Origin: Thermincola carboxydiphila
GTDB lineage: Bacteria > Bacillota > Thermincolia > Thermincolales > UBA2595
Assembly: GCA_016841045.1 (NCBI GenBank)
Contig: JAENZX010000013.1
Span: 25,472 to 89,471, forward strand
Length of the DNA stretch: 64,000 nt
Direction: 5' to 3'
Of the stretch, positions 43,347 through 52,723 are shown in pieces. The notes beneath the pieces were generated by a model. That model ran no database searches. It was not told the DNA's origin and saw nothing but the letters and a program-made list of their open reading frames with translations. Made by a program: the position numbers and the translations under genes. How positions within the stretch are numbered: the first letter of the stretch is position 1; every line of letters starts with the position of its first letter.

Positions 43347-43868
43347 TTGATAAGAGTTGAAGCCATACTGAAGGACCCGCGTTACCAGGAGTATATCACT
43401 AAAAATGAGATTGAGGAAAAGGACAGAAAGTTTTGTCGGCACACATTTCAGCACCTTGTCGATGTTGCCCGAATTACTTATATTCTTTTGCTGGAGTCTG
43501 GGGATATCGAATGTTTTATGAATAAAAATTGTTTAACTCCTGATGCTGCCAAAGAAATTGTTTATGCTTCTGCAATCCTCCATGATATTGGCCGCTGGAG
43601 AGAGTACAAAACCGGGGAAGATCATGCTGTTATAAGTGCTCAACTGGCTGTAGACATACTTTATGGGGCGGGGTTTGATGAGAAAGAGACAAATATTATA
43701 TGTACGGGAATCAGGGAACACCGCAGGAATTGTGAAGAAGCATCACTCCTGGGTGCTCTTCTTAACCGGGCGGACAACCTATCCCGGTTATGCTCGCAAT
43801 GTCAGGCTGGGGACGAATGTTACAAACTTGAGAGTATGGAAACCGGTCGCAGGTTCTTAATTTATTAA
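43347..43868 (+). CDS. HD-domain phosphohydrolase
   Basis: A 173-residue protein with an HD metal-dependent phosphohydrolase domain: RHTFQHLVDVARI, ILHDIGRWREY (the HD pair) and HAVISAQLA, then EHRRN. It ends with CSQCQAGDECYK, a small Cys cluster. Substrate unknown. TTG 43347 with GGGGGGAG upstream is the likely start; a TTG at 43329 is in frame but poorly placed. Twenty bases before folP, probably the same transcript, so a folate-related or nucleotide substrate is conceivable. Confidence 0.8.
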   Translation: MIRVEAILKDPRYQEYITKNEIEEKDRKFCRHTFQHLVDVARITYILLLESGDIECFMNKNCLTPDAAKEIVYASAILHDIGRWREYKTGEDHAVISAQLAVDILYGAGFDEKETNIICTGIREHRRNCEEASLLGALLNRADNLSRLCSQCQAGDECYKLESMETGRRFLIY

Positions 43869-43888
43869 AATGATTTGGGGGTTACAGC

Positions 43889-45079
43889 ATGTTAAGGGTT
43901 CGTGCAATAAAAATAGATAATAAAGATCAGGCTAAACGGGAGATTTCGCTTATTGGAGCAGACGATGCAGGTGTCAATTTGATGGCGCCCAAAGCAGTAC
44001 ACCGTTTAATTAGGGTGGAGAATTTATCTTCTAAAGCGGCTGTTATATTAAAGCAGGAAATGTTATCAAAGGGAGGAGAAGCTGCTGTAAGTCGGGGTGT
44101 AGGGAATTTCTCTGTAGAAACAACCGATGTCCTTTTGATGGGGACAGTAAAACAGTTTAACAGAGTGATCTCCAAACTCAAGGCTCAACCTTTTGGGTTA
44201 AGCGGATTAGCGGAGCTACTTTCTGAAACCCTAAATAATCTGGATACTAATAAAAGAACCGGACTAAACTGTAGGGGCTATAATCTTCCTCTCGGAGAGC
44301 GTACTCTTATTATGGGCATTCTTAATATAACTCCTGATTCTTTTTCAGATGGCGGCAGGTTCTTTGATCTAGATGTTGCGGTCAGGCATGCTCAAGAGAT
44401 GGTTGAGCAGGGAGCAGATATCATTGACATTGGGGGAGAGTCAACACGTCTAACATCAACCCCGGTGACTTTAGAAGAGGAGATTGAGCGGGTACTGCCT
44501 GTTCTGAGAAGGCTTGTTAAGGAGATAGATGTCCCAATTTCCGTGGATACTTACAAAGCTGAGATGGCAAGACAGGCCCTCGAGGAAGGAGCTCATATCA
44601 TTAATGATGTATGGGGGTTGAAGGCAGACCATGCAATGGCAGGTGTTGTGGCTCAGTATGAAGATGTACCTGTAGTTATGATGCATAACAAGAGAGACTT
44701 TCAGTATGACTCCCTCATGGACGACATAATGGATTGGCTCAGGGACAGTGTTAAGATTGCCCAGGAAGCAGGAATCAGAAACGAAAATATAATTCTTGAC
44801 CCGGGGGTAGGATTAGGATTTGGGAAAGACACAGATCAGAATCTGGAGGTTATTCACAGGTTATGGGAGTTTAAAACCCTGGGTTATCCGATACTCCTTG
44901 GTACTTCAAGAAAGTCTCTAATTGGAGATGTTCTTGGACTGCCTGTAAACGAGAGGGTTGAAGGGACCGCGGCTACGGTATGTTACGGGATAGCACAGGG
45001 TGTAGATATTGTAAGGGTGCATGATATTAAGGAAATTGCCAGAACTGTTAAAATGACTGATGCCATGGTCAGGAGGTAA
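43889..45079 (+). CDS. folP: Dihydropteroate synthase with N-terminal extension
   Basis: A 396-residue protein. The DHPS barrel begins near residue 125 (RTLIMGILNITPDSFSDGG, VEQGADIIDIGGEST, ISVDTYKAEMARQALEEGAH, DPGVGLGFGKD) and condenses pABA with the pterin pyrophosphate. The first 120 residues form a separate module (AVHRLIRVENLSSKAAVILK, VLLMGTVKQFNRVISKLKAQ) absent from short DHPS such as the 280-residue enteric type. ATG follows GGGGG. Starts the folP-folB-folK operon. Confidence 0.94.
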   Translation: MLRVRAIKIDNKDQAKREISLIGADDAGVNLMAPKAVHRLIRVENLSSKAAVILKQEMLSKGGEAAVSRGVGNFSVETTDVLLMGTVKQFNRVISKLKAQPFGLSGLAELLSETLNNLDTNKRTGLNCRGYNLPLGERTLIMGILNITPDSFSDGGRFFDLDVAVRHAQEMVEQGADIIDIGGESTRLTSTPVTLEEEIERVLPVLRRLVKEIDVPISVDTYKAEMARQALEEGAHIINDVWGLKADHAMAGVVAQYEDVPVVMMHNKRDFQYDSLMDDIMDWLRDSVKIAQEAGIRNENIILDPGVGLGFGKDTDQNLEVIHRLWEFKTLGYPILLGTSRKSLIGDVLGLPVNERVEGTAATVCYGIAQGVDIVRVHDIKEIARTVKMTDAMVRR

Positions 45080-45084
45080 GAAAA

Positions 45085-45447
45085 ATGAGTGACAAAATAA
45101 TTATGAAGGGTATGCAGTTTTTCGGAAGGCATGGTGTTTTTCCTGAAGAAAAAGCTATGGGCCAAAAATTTATCATTGACTTAAAATTAAGTCTGGATTT
45201 AAAGAATGCAGCAGTTACAGACGACCTTACCCATACCCCAAATTATGCCGATATTTATTCTGATGTCAAGAATATTACTACTTTGAAAAGTTTTAATCTC
45301 ATTGAAGCCCTTGCTGAAGCTATTGCAGACCATATCCTTACAAACTATGAGGTTAAAAAAGTAAAGGTGAAAGTCAAAAAACCACATGCGCCTATCAGTG
45401 GAATTTTCGAATACATGGGGTGCGAAATTGAGAGGAGTAGTATTTAA
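45085..45447 (+). CDS. folB: Dihydroneopterin aldolase
   Basis: A 120-residue FolB cleaving dihydroneopterin to 6-hydroxymethyl-dihydropterin and glycolaldehyde. MKGMQFFGRHGVFPEEKAMGQ, TPNYADIYSDVK and KVKVKVKKPHAPISG are the family blocks, with the catalytic lysine in KKPHAP. Five bases after folP, with GTCAGGAGG upstream. Confidence 0.96.
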   Translation: MSDKIIMKGMQFFGRHGVFPEEKAMGQKFIIDLKLSLDLKNAAVTDDLTHTPNYADIYSDVKNITTLKSFNLIEALAEAIADHILTNYEVKKVKVKVKKPHAPISGIFEYMGCEIERSSI

Positions 45448-45449
45448 CA

Positions 45450-45944
45450 ATGTCCCGTGCGTTCATTGGAGTAGGGTCGAATGTTGGTGATACTGAAGAA
45501 ACAATAAAAGAAGCGCTCCATATGCTTGACACCCATCCGGAAATAAGGGTTGCCGCAGTTTCATCATTGTATTTGACTGAACCGGTAGGTTACGAGAACC
45601 AACCTTGGTTTTCTAACTGTGTAGCAGAAGTTGAAACAGTACTTAGTCCAGAAAGTCTCTTGGATGTTTTGCAGGAAATAGAAAATAATTTGGGCAGGAC
45701 AAGGACAATTAGATGGGGCCCTCGCACGCTGGATCTTGATATTTTGCTTTTTGATAAATTAACCATTGACAGTGAACGTTTAATGGTTCCTCATCCCAGG
45801 ATGAAAGAAAGGGCTTTTGTTATGGTCCCGCTGGTGGAAATTGCTGCTGCTGCGGAGTTCCCAGATGGTAAAACTGCAGCGGATATTGGGGCGGTACTGG
45901 AATCGGAAAAAAAATATAGTTGCATAATGAAGAAATTATGGTAA
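45450..45944 (+). CDS. folK: HPPK, 6-hydroxymethyl-dihydropterin pyrophosphokinase
   Basis: A 164-residue FolK. AFIGVGSNVGDTEETIKEAL starts the fold and GPRTLDLDILLF with VPHPRMKERAFVMVPL are the substrate and metal-binding blocks. Two bases separate it from folB; translation is probably coupled. Completes the local folate branch. Confidence 0.96.
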   Translation: MSRAFIGVGSNVGDTEETIKEALHMLDTHPEIRVAAVSSLYLTEPVGYENQPWFSNCVAEVETVLSPESLLDVLQEIENNLGRTRTIRWGPRTLDLDILLFDKLTIDSERLMVPHPRMKERAFVMVPLVEIAAAAEFPDGKTAADIGAVLESEKKYSCIMKKLW

Positions 45945-46079
45945 AATTAAAATACGGGTAGTATCTGTTTCTGGAACTACACCGCAACGGGCAGTTATCA
46001 GACAATTTCAAATTTAATGTTGGCGCCGCTTGTAGCCGTTATTGGACCGAGACGGAAGGTTTAAAGCTAATGTCATTTT

Positions 46080-46109
46080 AACCTTTCGGATTTTCCCGGA
46101 AGGTTTTTA
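46080..46109 (+). terminator. Rho-independent terminator before the pantothenate operon
   Basis: AACCTTTCGG (46080-46089) pairs with CCGGAAGGTT (46096-46105) with one wobble, followed by T. A purine-rich GGAAGGTTTAAAG at 46053 could pair alternatively with the same arm, so this may be a leader attenuator. Confidence 0.65.
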
Positions 46110-46165
46110 TTTTTAGATTTTTTGTTTTCTGTATAATCCGAATATTCTGCCAGGGTGGTAGGCCT

Positions 46166-47053
46166 ATGTACAAGATTGGAATAATAGGGACCGGGGTTGT
46201 AGGATCAGCTTTAGCCCTAATTTTAAAATCAAAAGGGTATGAACTTACAGGAGTTTGCTCCAAAAATGGTAGTTCATCTTCTCAATTGGCTTTTAAGACA
46301 GGGGCTAGAAACTGTCAGGAGCCGACGGAAGTTCTAGAAAAGGCTGATGTAATTTTTATAGCTACTCCTGACAGAGTTATCGCTGAGGTTGCAGGCGCAC
46401 TGTCAGATAGCGGGCTTGTAAGAAAAAACCAAATATTTCTTCACCTAAGTGGTGCGCTGCCCGCCTCGGTACTTTCTTCATTGAAGAAATTCGAAATCTC
46501 AATAGGATCAATGCATCCCCTTCAGTCATTTGCACAAATCGAACAAGCGGTAAATCAGCTGCCTGGGGTTTTTTACGCGGTAGAGGGAGAACCTGAAGCG
46601 GTTAAGGCTGCCTTCGCTTTAATTGAGGATTTAAATGGAAACCCATACCTGATTAAGGAAGAGGATAAGGCATTGTATCACCTGGCGGCTTGTACTGCAT
46701 CCAACTATGTTGTTTCACTGGTTCACTATGCAGTTGGGCTGTTTGAAAAGCTTGGAATGGATGGAGACCAAGCCCTGGGGGCACTATTTCCGCTAATAAA
46801 GGGCACAATAAATAACATTGAAAAACTCGGACCTGTTAAAGCCCTGACAGGACCGATAGCAAGAGGGGATACGAGTACCTTAAAACGCCATCTTGAGGCG
46901 CTGCGTCCATTGGGGAGCACTGTTAGCAGGGTTTACGGGGTTATGGGAGAATATGCATGTCAGGTGGCTCTAGAAAAGCAAAGTATCGATAAAATTCAAG
47001 CTGAAGAAATAATAAACTTGTTCCACAGGGAGGATGAGGAATTTGGCAGTTAA
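46166..47053 (+). CDS. Rossmann/DUF2520 oxidoreductase in the pantothenate operon
   Basis: A 295-residue NAD(P)-binding protein: Rossmann motif [16 protein letters not shown] (5-20), [13 protein letters not shown], then the helical DUF2520 domain from about 140 ([20 protein letters not shown]). It overlaps panB and precedes panC-panD. Ketopantoate reductase (panE) is not in the operon; a DUF2520 protein placed here is a candidate replacement, and non-PanE ketopantoate reductases (PanG) are known. Activity is inferred from position and fold only. Confidence 0.8.
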   Translation: MYKIGIIGTGVVGSALALILKSKGYELTGVCSKNGSSSSQLAFKTGARNCQEPTEVLEKADVIFIATPDRVIAEVAGALSDSGLVRKNQIFLHLSGALPASVLSSLKKFEISIGSMHPLQSFAQIEQAVNQLPGVFYAVEGEPEAVKAAFALIEDLNGNPYLIKEEDKALYHLAACTASNYVVSLVHYAVGLFEKLGMDGDQALGALFPLIKGTINNIEKLGPVKALTGPIARGDTSTLKRHLEALRPLGSTVSRVYGVMGEYACQVALEKQSIDKIQAEEIINLFHREDEEFGS

Positions 47054-47879
47054 TAAAGTATCGACAGTCACGCTTAAAGAGATGAAACAGCGCGGAGAGA
47101 AGATAACAGTGTTAACAGCTTATGACTACTCCACGGCCAGAATGCTGGATCAAGCCGGCATTGATGTATTGTTGGTCGGGGATTCCCTTGGGAATGTAAT
47201 CCTTGGGTATGATTCTACGATACCGGTAACGATGGAGGATATGGTGAGTCATACCAGGGCAGTTTCCAGAGGTACTACTAATGCCCTTGTTGTTGCGGAC
47301 ATGCCGTTTCTTTCATACCATGTATCAGTTGCTGAGAGTGTAAAAAATGCAGGTCGTTTACTGCAGGAAGCAGGAGCTAACGCGGTAAAGCTTGAAGGTG
47401 GACGGGAGATCGCCGACAAAGTAGAAGCAATAAATGCAGCAGGTATTCCGGTAATGGGTCATCTTGGGCTTACACCACAATCTGTTAACAAACTGGGCGG
47501 ATACAAGGTCCAGGGAAAAGACGAGGCTGCTGCAAGGGTAATAATCAATAACGCGCTAGCCCTTCAAGATGCTGGGGTGTTTGCCATAGTGCTCGAATGT
47601 ATACCTGCACCGCTTGCAAAAATGGTCACTGAACGGTTAGATGTACCTACAATAGGCATTGGAGCAGGGGCTAGCTGCGATGGTCAGGTGCTGGTGATAC
47701 ATGACCTTCTTGGCCTTTACTCTGATGTTTCTCCAAAGTTCGCAAAGAGATATGCTTCTCTGAATACCACAATAATTGAAGCAGTTACTAAATACAAAGT
47801 AGATGTAAAAGAGAAAAAGTTCCCTGGGCCTGAGCACAGCTTTGGGATGGAAGAGGGAGATCTTCCAAAACTTTATTAA
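47043..47879 (+). CDS. panB: 3-methyl-2-oxobutanoate hydroxymethyltransferase
   Basis: A 278-residue PanB making ketopantoate from 2-oxoisovalerate and 5,10-methylene-[40 protein letters not shown] and [20 protein letters not shown] are diagnostic. TTG at 47043 is 9 bases after AGGGAGG; ATG 47034 abuts that site and is unlikely. The 5' end overlaps the DUF2520 gene by 11 bases. Confidence 0.96.
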   Translation: MAVNKVSTVTLKEMKQRGEKITVLTAYDYSTARMLDQAGIDVLLVGDSLGNVILGYDSTIPVTMEDMVSHTRAVSRGTTNALVVADMPFLSYHVSVAESVKNAGRLLQEAGANAVKLEGGREIADKVEAINAAGIPVMGHLGLTPQSVNKLGGYKVQGKDEAAARVIINNALALQDAGVFAIVLECIPAPLAKMVTERLDVPTIGIGAGASCDGQVLVIHDLLGLYSDVSPKFAKRYASLNTTIIEAVTKYKVDVKEKKFPGPEHSFGMEEGDLPKLY

Positions 47880-47906
47880 CGTATGGGAAATGCTAGGGGG
47901 AGGATT

Positions 47907-48752
47907 ATGCAAATAATTGATTCAATCCAGGCAATGAAAAGCCTTGTCAGAGAAGTCAGGTCTAAAGGACAGACAATAGGCTTTGTCCCAACAATGGGCT
48001 ATTTACACCAAGGCCACCTGACGCTGATGAGGACGGCTAAAGAAAAATGTAATTTCGTTGTTGCCAGTATTTTTGTCAATCCTCTTCAGTTTGGTGTAGG
48101 GGAGGATTTTGAAGAGTATCCCAGAGACTTAGGGCGTGACAGCAAACTCGCGGAAGAAGCAGGTGTTGATGTAATATTTGCACCAACCGTAAAAGAAATG
48201 TATCCAAAAGGCTACAGCACTTTTGTGGAAGAGGAACGTATAACAGATAAGCTCTGTGGGGAGTCAAGACCTGGTCACTTTAAAGGAGTTACGACAGTTG
48301 TTACCAAGCTCTTCAATATCGTTCAACCTGATTTGGCCTTTTTTGGTCAGAAAGATGCTCAGCAGTCATTGGTCCTGAAAAAAATGGTTAAAGACCTTAA
48401 TATGAACCTGGAGATTCAGGTTTTGCCGACTGTAAGAGAAGAAGACGGGCTTGCCATGAGTTCAAGAAATTCATACCTTAACAGTTCTGAGCGACAATCC
48501 GCTTTATTGTTATCTAAAAGCCTGAATATGGCTCAAAACCTTATCGAAGCAGGAGAGCGAAGAGTCGCCGAAATTAAAAAGGCTATCCACAAATTGATAA
48601 CCCAGGATACGTTAGCAAGAATTGATTATGTTGAAATCCTTTCATTACCTGATCTGGAAGAAGTGGAATTTCTTGAAGGTAGTTCACTTATAGCTATGGC
48701 TGTTTTTATCGGGAATACCCGGCTAATTGATAACTTAGTAGTGGAGGTTTAA
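47907..48752 (+). CDS. panC: Pantothenate synthetase
   Basis: A 281-residue PanC joining pantoate and beta-alanine with ATP. GFVPTMGYLHQGHLTLMR is the HxGH-type adenylation motif; FVNPLQFGVGEDFEEYPR and AFFGQKDAQQ follow. ATG 47907 has GGGGGAGG upstream; an ATG at 47883 is in frame but unsupported. Starts 27 bases after panB. Confidence 0.96.
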   Translation: MQIIDSIQAMKSLVREVRSKGQTIGFVPTMGYLHQGHLTLMRTAKEKCNFVVASIFVNPLQFGVGEDFEEYPRDLGRDSKLAEEAGVDVIFAPTVKEMYPKGYSTFVEEERITDKLCGESRPGHFKGVTTVVTKLFNIVQPDLAFFGQKDAQQSLVLKKMVKDLNMNLEIQVLPTVREEDGLAMSSRNSYLNSSERQSALLLSKSLNMAQNLIEAGERRVAEIKKAIHKLITQDTLARIDYVEILSLPDLEEVEFLEGSSLIAMAVFIGNTRLIDNLVVEV

Positions 48753-48755
48753 AAA

Positions 48756-49139
48756 ATGTTCCGAACTATGCTGAAGTCCAAAATACACCGGGCAACTGTT
48801 ACAGAAGCCAATCTCAATTATGTAGGAAGTGTAACAATTGACGAGACCCTGATGAAAAGGGCTGACATTCTGCCGAATGAGAAAGTGCAAATTGTGAACA
48901 ATAATAACGGAGCCCGTTTTGAAACCTATGTAATTAAAGGAAGGCCAGGCTCAGGAGTAATCTGTCTTAACGGTGCAGCCGCACGTTTGGTTCAGCCTGG
49001 TGACAATGTCATTATCATTTCATATGGCGTATATGATAACCGTGAGGCAGCGGACTATACACCGACACTAGTTTTTGTTGATGAAAAGAATCGTATTACT
49101 AGTGTAGAGTATGGGGAAACCGAGGGAGAAATAAGGTAG
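48756..49139 (+). CDS. panD: Aspartate 1-decarboxylase
   Basis: A 127-residue pyruvoyl enzyme making beta-alanine from aspartate. The self-cleavage site is Gly24-Ser25 in [33 protein letters not shown] and [12 protein letters not shown] are conserved. Three bases after panC. With panB and panC gives a full pantothenate set except a recognised panE. Confidence 0.97.
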   Translation: MFRTMLKSKIHRATVTEANLNYVGSVTIDETLMKRADILPNEKVQIVNNNNGARFETYVIKGRPGSGVICLNGAAARLVQPGDNVIIISYGVYDNREAADYTPTLVFVDEKNRITSVEYGETEGEIR

Positions 49140-49250
49140 TATTGAGGCAGCAGGAAGATAAATTATGCCAAAAAGTCCTGTGCTATTGAAGGTATTCATT
49201 GCTTAACATGGAATAACTATGGTACTAACCGTATTAGGAGTTGAAATAGA

Positions 49251-50177
49251 ATGGTCCAATTAAACAGCAAGTTTGCGGAACTTTCTGAGGAAATAAGGGC
49301 ATTAAAAAAAGAGCGTAATGCTGTTATTCTGGCGCATTTGTACCAACGGCCAGAGGTACAGGAAGTAGCCGATTATACGGGAGATTCATTAGGTCTGTCA
49401 CAGGAAGCGGCCAAGACTGATGCGGATGTGATTGTTTTTTGTGGAGTCCACTTTATGGCAGAAACGGCTTCGATTTTATCCCCTGAGAAGACTGTACTCC
49501 TACCTGAGGTAAAAGCAGGGTGTCCCATGGCAGATATGGTCACTGCCGATGCGCTACGACGCAAGAAGGCAGAGTATCCCGATGCTGTAGTTGTATGTTA
49601 TGTAAATTCATCCGCTGATGTAAAAGCAGAGTCTGATATATGCTGTACTTCTGCAAACGCGGTTGAAGTTGTTAACTCTATACCTGAAGATAAGCGTATA
49701 CTATTTGTACCCGACCGTAACCTTGGCCATTATGTAGGCTTGAAAGCGAATCGGGATATACTTTTATGGGAAGGTTACTGTAATACCCATGATAAGTTAA
49801 CCGACCAAGATATTAAGGCAGCAAAAGTTAGGCACCCCAAAGCGGTAGTACTTGTACACCCAGAGTGTCGGCCTGAGGTAGTAGCATTAGCAGATCAGGT
49901 CTTTAGTACGTCGGGGATGATTAAATATGCTGAACAAAGTGAAGCGCAGGAGTTTATTATTGGAACGGAATCAGGAATTCTTCACGAAATACAGAAACGA
50001 TGCCCTGATAAGACCTTTTATCTGGCATCTAATAAGATGGTTTGCCCCAACATGAAAGCAACATCCCTTGAGAAGGTTAAGTGGGCTCTAGAAGAAATGC
50101 AGCCCAGAATCATGGTACCAGAGCATATACGTGATAAAGCGCTTAGTGCCGTTGAACGGATGATTGCAATTAAATAA
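49251..50177 (+). CDS. nadA: Quinolinate synthase
   Basis: A 308-residue [4Fe-4S] enzyme condensing iminoaspartate and DHAP. Three cluster cysteines are visible in [16 protein letters not shown] (one of two) and [16 protein letters not shown] is the fourth typical block. ATG after TAGGAGTTG. First gene of nadA-nadB-nadC. Confidence 0.96.
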   Translation: MVQLNSKFAELSEEIRALKKERNAVILAHLYQRPEVQEVADYTGDSLGLSQEAAKTDADVIVFCGVHFMAETASILSPEKTVLLPEVKAGCPMADMVTADALRRKKAEYPDAVVVCYVNSSADVKAESDICCTSANAVEVVNSIPEDKRILFVPDRNLGHYVGLKANRDILLWEGYCNTHDKLTDQDIKAAKVRHPKAVVLVHPECRPEVVALADQVFSTSGMIKYAEQSEAQEFIIGTESGILHEIQKRCPDKTFYLASNKMVCPNMKATSLEKVKWALEEMQPRIMVPEHIRDKALSAVERMIAIK

Positions 50178-50191
50178 GGGGAGGACTAATT

Positions 50192-51811
50192 TTGATACCC
50201 AGATACATTTCTAACTTTGATACAAAAGGCCTTCCTCAAAGGGAAACTGACTTCCTAATCATCGGTAGTGGCATAGCAGGTCTGTACACTGCCTTAAAAG
50301 CTAAAGCCTTTGGAACGGTTACAGTCCTGACTAAAAAGAAACTCAAAGATACCAATACTGAAAGAGCACAGGGGGGTATTGCAGCAGCTATACATAGCGC
50401 TGACTCTCCTGCTTTACATAGAGCCGATACTTTAGAGGCAGGTGCAGGGATTTGTAATGTAGATGCTGTAGAAGTACTGGTTAATGAGGGACCTGAACGG
50501 GTTCGTGAACTGATAGAATTGGGAGCTAATTTTGACCGTCTGGATGGTAAACTGGCTTTTACCAGAGAAGCTGCTCACTCCCGCAGAAGAATTTTGCATG
50601 CCGGGGATTCGACTGGAGAAGAAATCCAGAACGCCCTGGCTAAAAGTCTTTCAGAGGACGATAAAGTTGAGTTTCTCGAATTCCATATAGTGATAGATTT
50701 GCTTACAAGGGATAATGTTTGCTATGGCGCTTTAGTTCGTAACAATTTTACCGGGGAAATAGTGGTGTACTATGCAAGGGCAGTCGTTCTTGCTGCTGGC
50801 GGAGCGGGGCAGGTATTTGAAAATACCACAAACCCGGATGTCGCTACAGGTGACGGTATTTCCATGGCATTTCGGGCAGGTGCCTCTGTAATGGATGTGG
50901 AGTTTGTACAGTTTCATCCTACAGCGCTATATCTCCCTGGAGCGCCCAGATTCCTTATTTCCGAGGCTGTAAGAGGAGAAGGGGCTGTACTTCGCAATAT
51001 CCGGGGTGAACGTTTTATGCCTAATTACCATCCTGGCGCCGAGCTTGCTTCAAGGGATATTGTTGCAAGAGCAATAAGAAGTGAAATGGCAGAAACGGGC
51101 AGCAGCCACGTTTATCTGGATTTATCACCTATGGCTGGAGAAAAAGTCAAGAAGCGTTTTCCCACGATTACAAAAACATGTGCCCAATATGGCATTGATA
51201 TTGCCAATGAGATGATTCCTGTAGCACCGGCAGCCCATTATATGATGGGTGGAGTACATACTAACCTAAATGGAGAAACATCGGTTAAGGGTCTATACGC
51301 CTGCGGAGAAGTGGCCTGCCAGGGGGTTCATGGTGCGAACAGGTTGGCCAGCAACTCCTTGCTGGATGGGTTGGTTTTTGGTTACAGGATAATAGAGTAT
51401 TGTAAAGACAATCTGGCAAAGCAGCAACCGGACAACAGACATTTTAGGAATCAGGAACAAATGACATGGCAAATCCAAACCGATACTGTCAGGCAAAAGA
51501 TTAAGGATCTAATGTGGAACAAAGTTGGGATTGTTCGGGATGGTTATCATCTGCAAAAAGCAGTAGCTGAGTTAAATGAACTGGACGAGATAATGAGTTA
51601 TGAGGCATCCAGTGCAGAGGATATAGAAGTTATTAATCTGATTACTCTCAGTAATCTTATAACTAAGGCAGCCCTAATGAGAACCGAAAGCAGGGGTGGT
51701 CACTTTAGGGAGGATTTCACTTTAAAAGATGATGTCCACTGGAAGAAGCATATCGGTTTGCGCAGGAACTCGGGAGGTGAGCTAGTTGCATTTGAACTTG
51801 AAGTTAGTTGA
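50192..51811 (+). CDS. nadB: L-aspartate oxidase
   Basis: A 539-residue FAD enzyme making iminoaspartate. The FAD fold starts at LIIGSGIAGLYTALKA (22-37); ERAQGGIAAA, HSRRRILHAGDSTG, VEFVQFHPTALY and ACQGVHGANRLASNSLLDGL are signature blocks. TTG start after AAGGGGAGG; 14 bases after nadA and overlapping nadC. Confidence 0.96.
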   Translation: MIPRYISNFDTKGLPQRETDFLIIGSGIAGLYTALKAKAFGTVTVLTKKKLKDTNTERAQGGIAAAIHSADSPALHRADTLEAGAGICNVDAVEVLVNEGPERVRELIELGANFDRLDGKLAFTREAAHSRRRILHAGDSTGEEIQNALAKSLSEDDKVEFLEFHIVIDLLTRDNVCYGALVRNNFTGEIVVYYARAVVLAAGGAGQVFENTTNPDVATGDGISMAFRAGASVMDVEFVQFHPTALYLPGAPRFLISEAVRGEGAVLRNIRGERFMPNYHPGAELASRDIVARAIRSEMAETGSSHVYLDLSPMAGEKVKKRFPTITKTCAQYGIDIANEMIPVAPAAHYMMGGVHTNLNGETSVKGLYACGEVACQGVHGANRLASNSLLDGLVFGYRIIEYCKDNLAKQQPDNRHFRNQEQMTWQIQTDTVRQKIKDLMWNKVGIVRDGYHLQKAVAELNELDEIMSYEASSAEDIEVINLITLSNLITKAALMRTESRGGHFREDFTLKDDVHWKKHIGLRRNSGGELVAFELEVS

Positions 51812-52634
51812 CGATATTCTTGGAGCAGCCTTGAAAGAAGATATTGGGACTGGAGATATTACTACATTTAGCACTATCCCCTTATCTACCGAGGCTGCGG
51901 CTCTGATACATGTAAAGGAAGAAGGTGTAGTATCAGGGATTTTTGTTGCAAAAAGGGTTTTTGAACTATTAAGCAGTGACATAAAATTCAAAGCTTTAAA
52001 ACAGGATGGTGACAAAGTAGGGAAAAGGGATGTTGTTGCAGAAATTACTGGTCCCGCCCGGGAAATCCTAATAGGGGAACGGACTGCTTTAAACATAATG
52101 CAAAGAATGTCTGGCATTGCTACCCGGACATCCAGGATTGCTGACATACTTGCGCCTTATAAAACGAAAGTAGTTGATACAAGGAAAACTACTCCGGGGC
52201 TTCGTATCCTGGAAAAGTATGCAGTAAGAACCGGAGGCGGGCATAATCACCGCTTTGGTCTGTATGATGGAGTTCTGATAAAAGATAATCATATAAAAGT
52301 TGCCGGAGGGATAACGAAGGCTGTAAATTCCGCAAGACAAAAAGCACCACACACCTTAAAGATAGAAGTTGAAGTTGAGAACCTCCAAGGCGTCCGGGAA
52401 GCCCTGAATGCTGGAGCAGATATAATAATGCTGGACAATATGGATGTAGAGACTGTGAAGGAAGCTGTGAAGGTTATAAACGGACAGGCTCTTGTTGAAG
52501 TTTCAGGAGGAGTGACTGAAGAGAAAGTTGGTGTGTTGGCTGAGGCAGGGGTTGACCTTATTTCCGTTGGCGCCCTTACACATTCTGTGAAGGCCTTAGA
52601 CATCAGCCTCGATATAGGACATATAAAAGGGTAA
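51786..52634 (+). CDS. nadC: Nicotinate-nucleotide pyrophosphorylase
   Basis: A 282-residue quinolinate phosphoribosyltransferase giving nicotinate mononucleotide. LKEDIGTGDITT, GERTALNIMQRMSGIATRT, DTRKTTPGLRILEKYAVRTG and HRFGLYDGVLIKDNH are diagnostic. TTG start after GGGAGGTGA; overlaps nadB by 26 bases. Ends the NAD operon. Confidence 0.96.
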   Translation: MHLNLKLVDDILGAALKEDIGTGDITTFSTIPLSTEAAALIHVKEEGVVSGIFVAKRVFELLSSDIKFKALKQDGDKVGKRDVVAEITGPAREILIGERTALNIMQRMSGIATRTSRIADILAPYKTKVVDTRKTTPGLRILEKYAVRTGGGHNHRFGLYDGVLIKDNHIKVAGGITKAVNSARQKAPHTLKIEVEVENLQGVREALNAGADIIMLDNMDVETVKEAVKVINGQALVEVSGGVTEEKVGVLAEAGVDLISVGALTHSVKALDISLDIGHIKG

Positions 52635-52675
52635 AAAGTATACCTAATATTGTTAAAAATATAAGAATACAGGAT

Positions 52676-52690
52676 ACAATAGACTATTGT
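52676..52690. repeat. Inverted repeat in the birA promoter region
   Basis: ACAATAG and CTATTGT are perfect inverted 7-mers around one base, just before a TATAAT at 52697-52702. TTGTTA (52650-52655) and TACAAT (52675-52680) with 19 bases between are another possible promoter. The repeat could be an operator. It does not resemble the known biotin operator. Confidence 0.45.
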
Positions 52691-52723
52691 TTCATTTATA
52701 ATAGATAAGTAAGAGGTGTGGAG

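Noticed and set aside
45960..46010. T-box leader before the pan operon, suggested by an ACACCGCAACGGG string
   Set aside because: The conserved T-box AGGGTGGNACCGCG block and specifier structure are absent.
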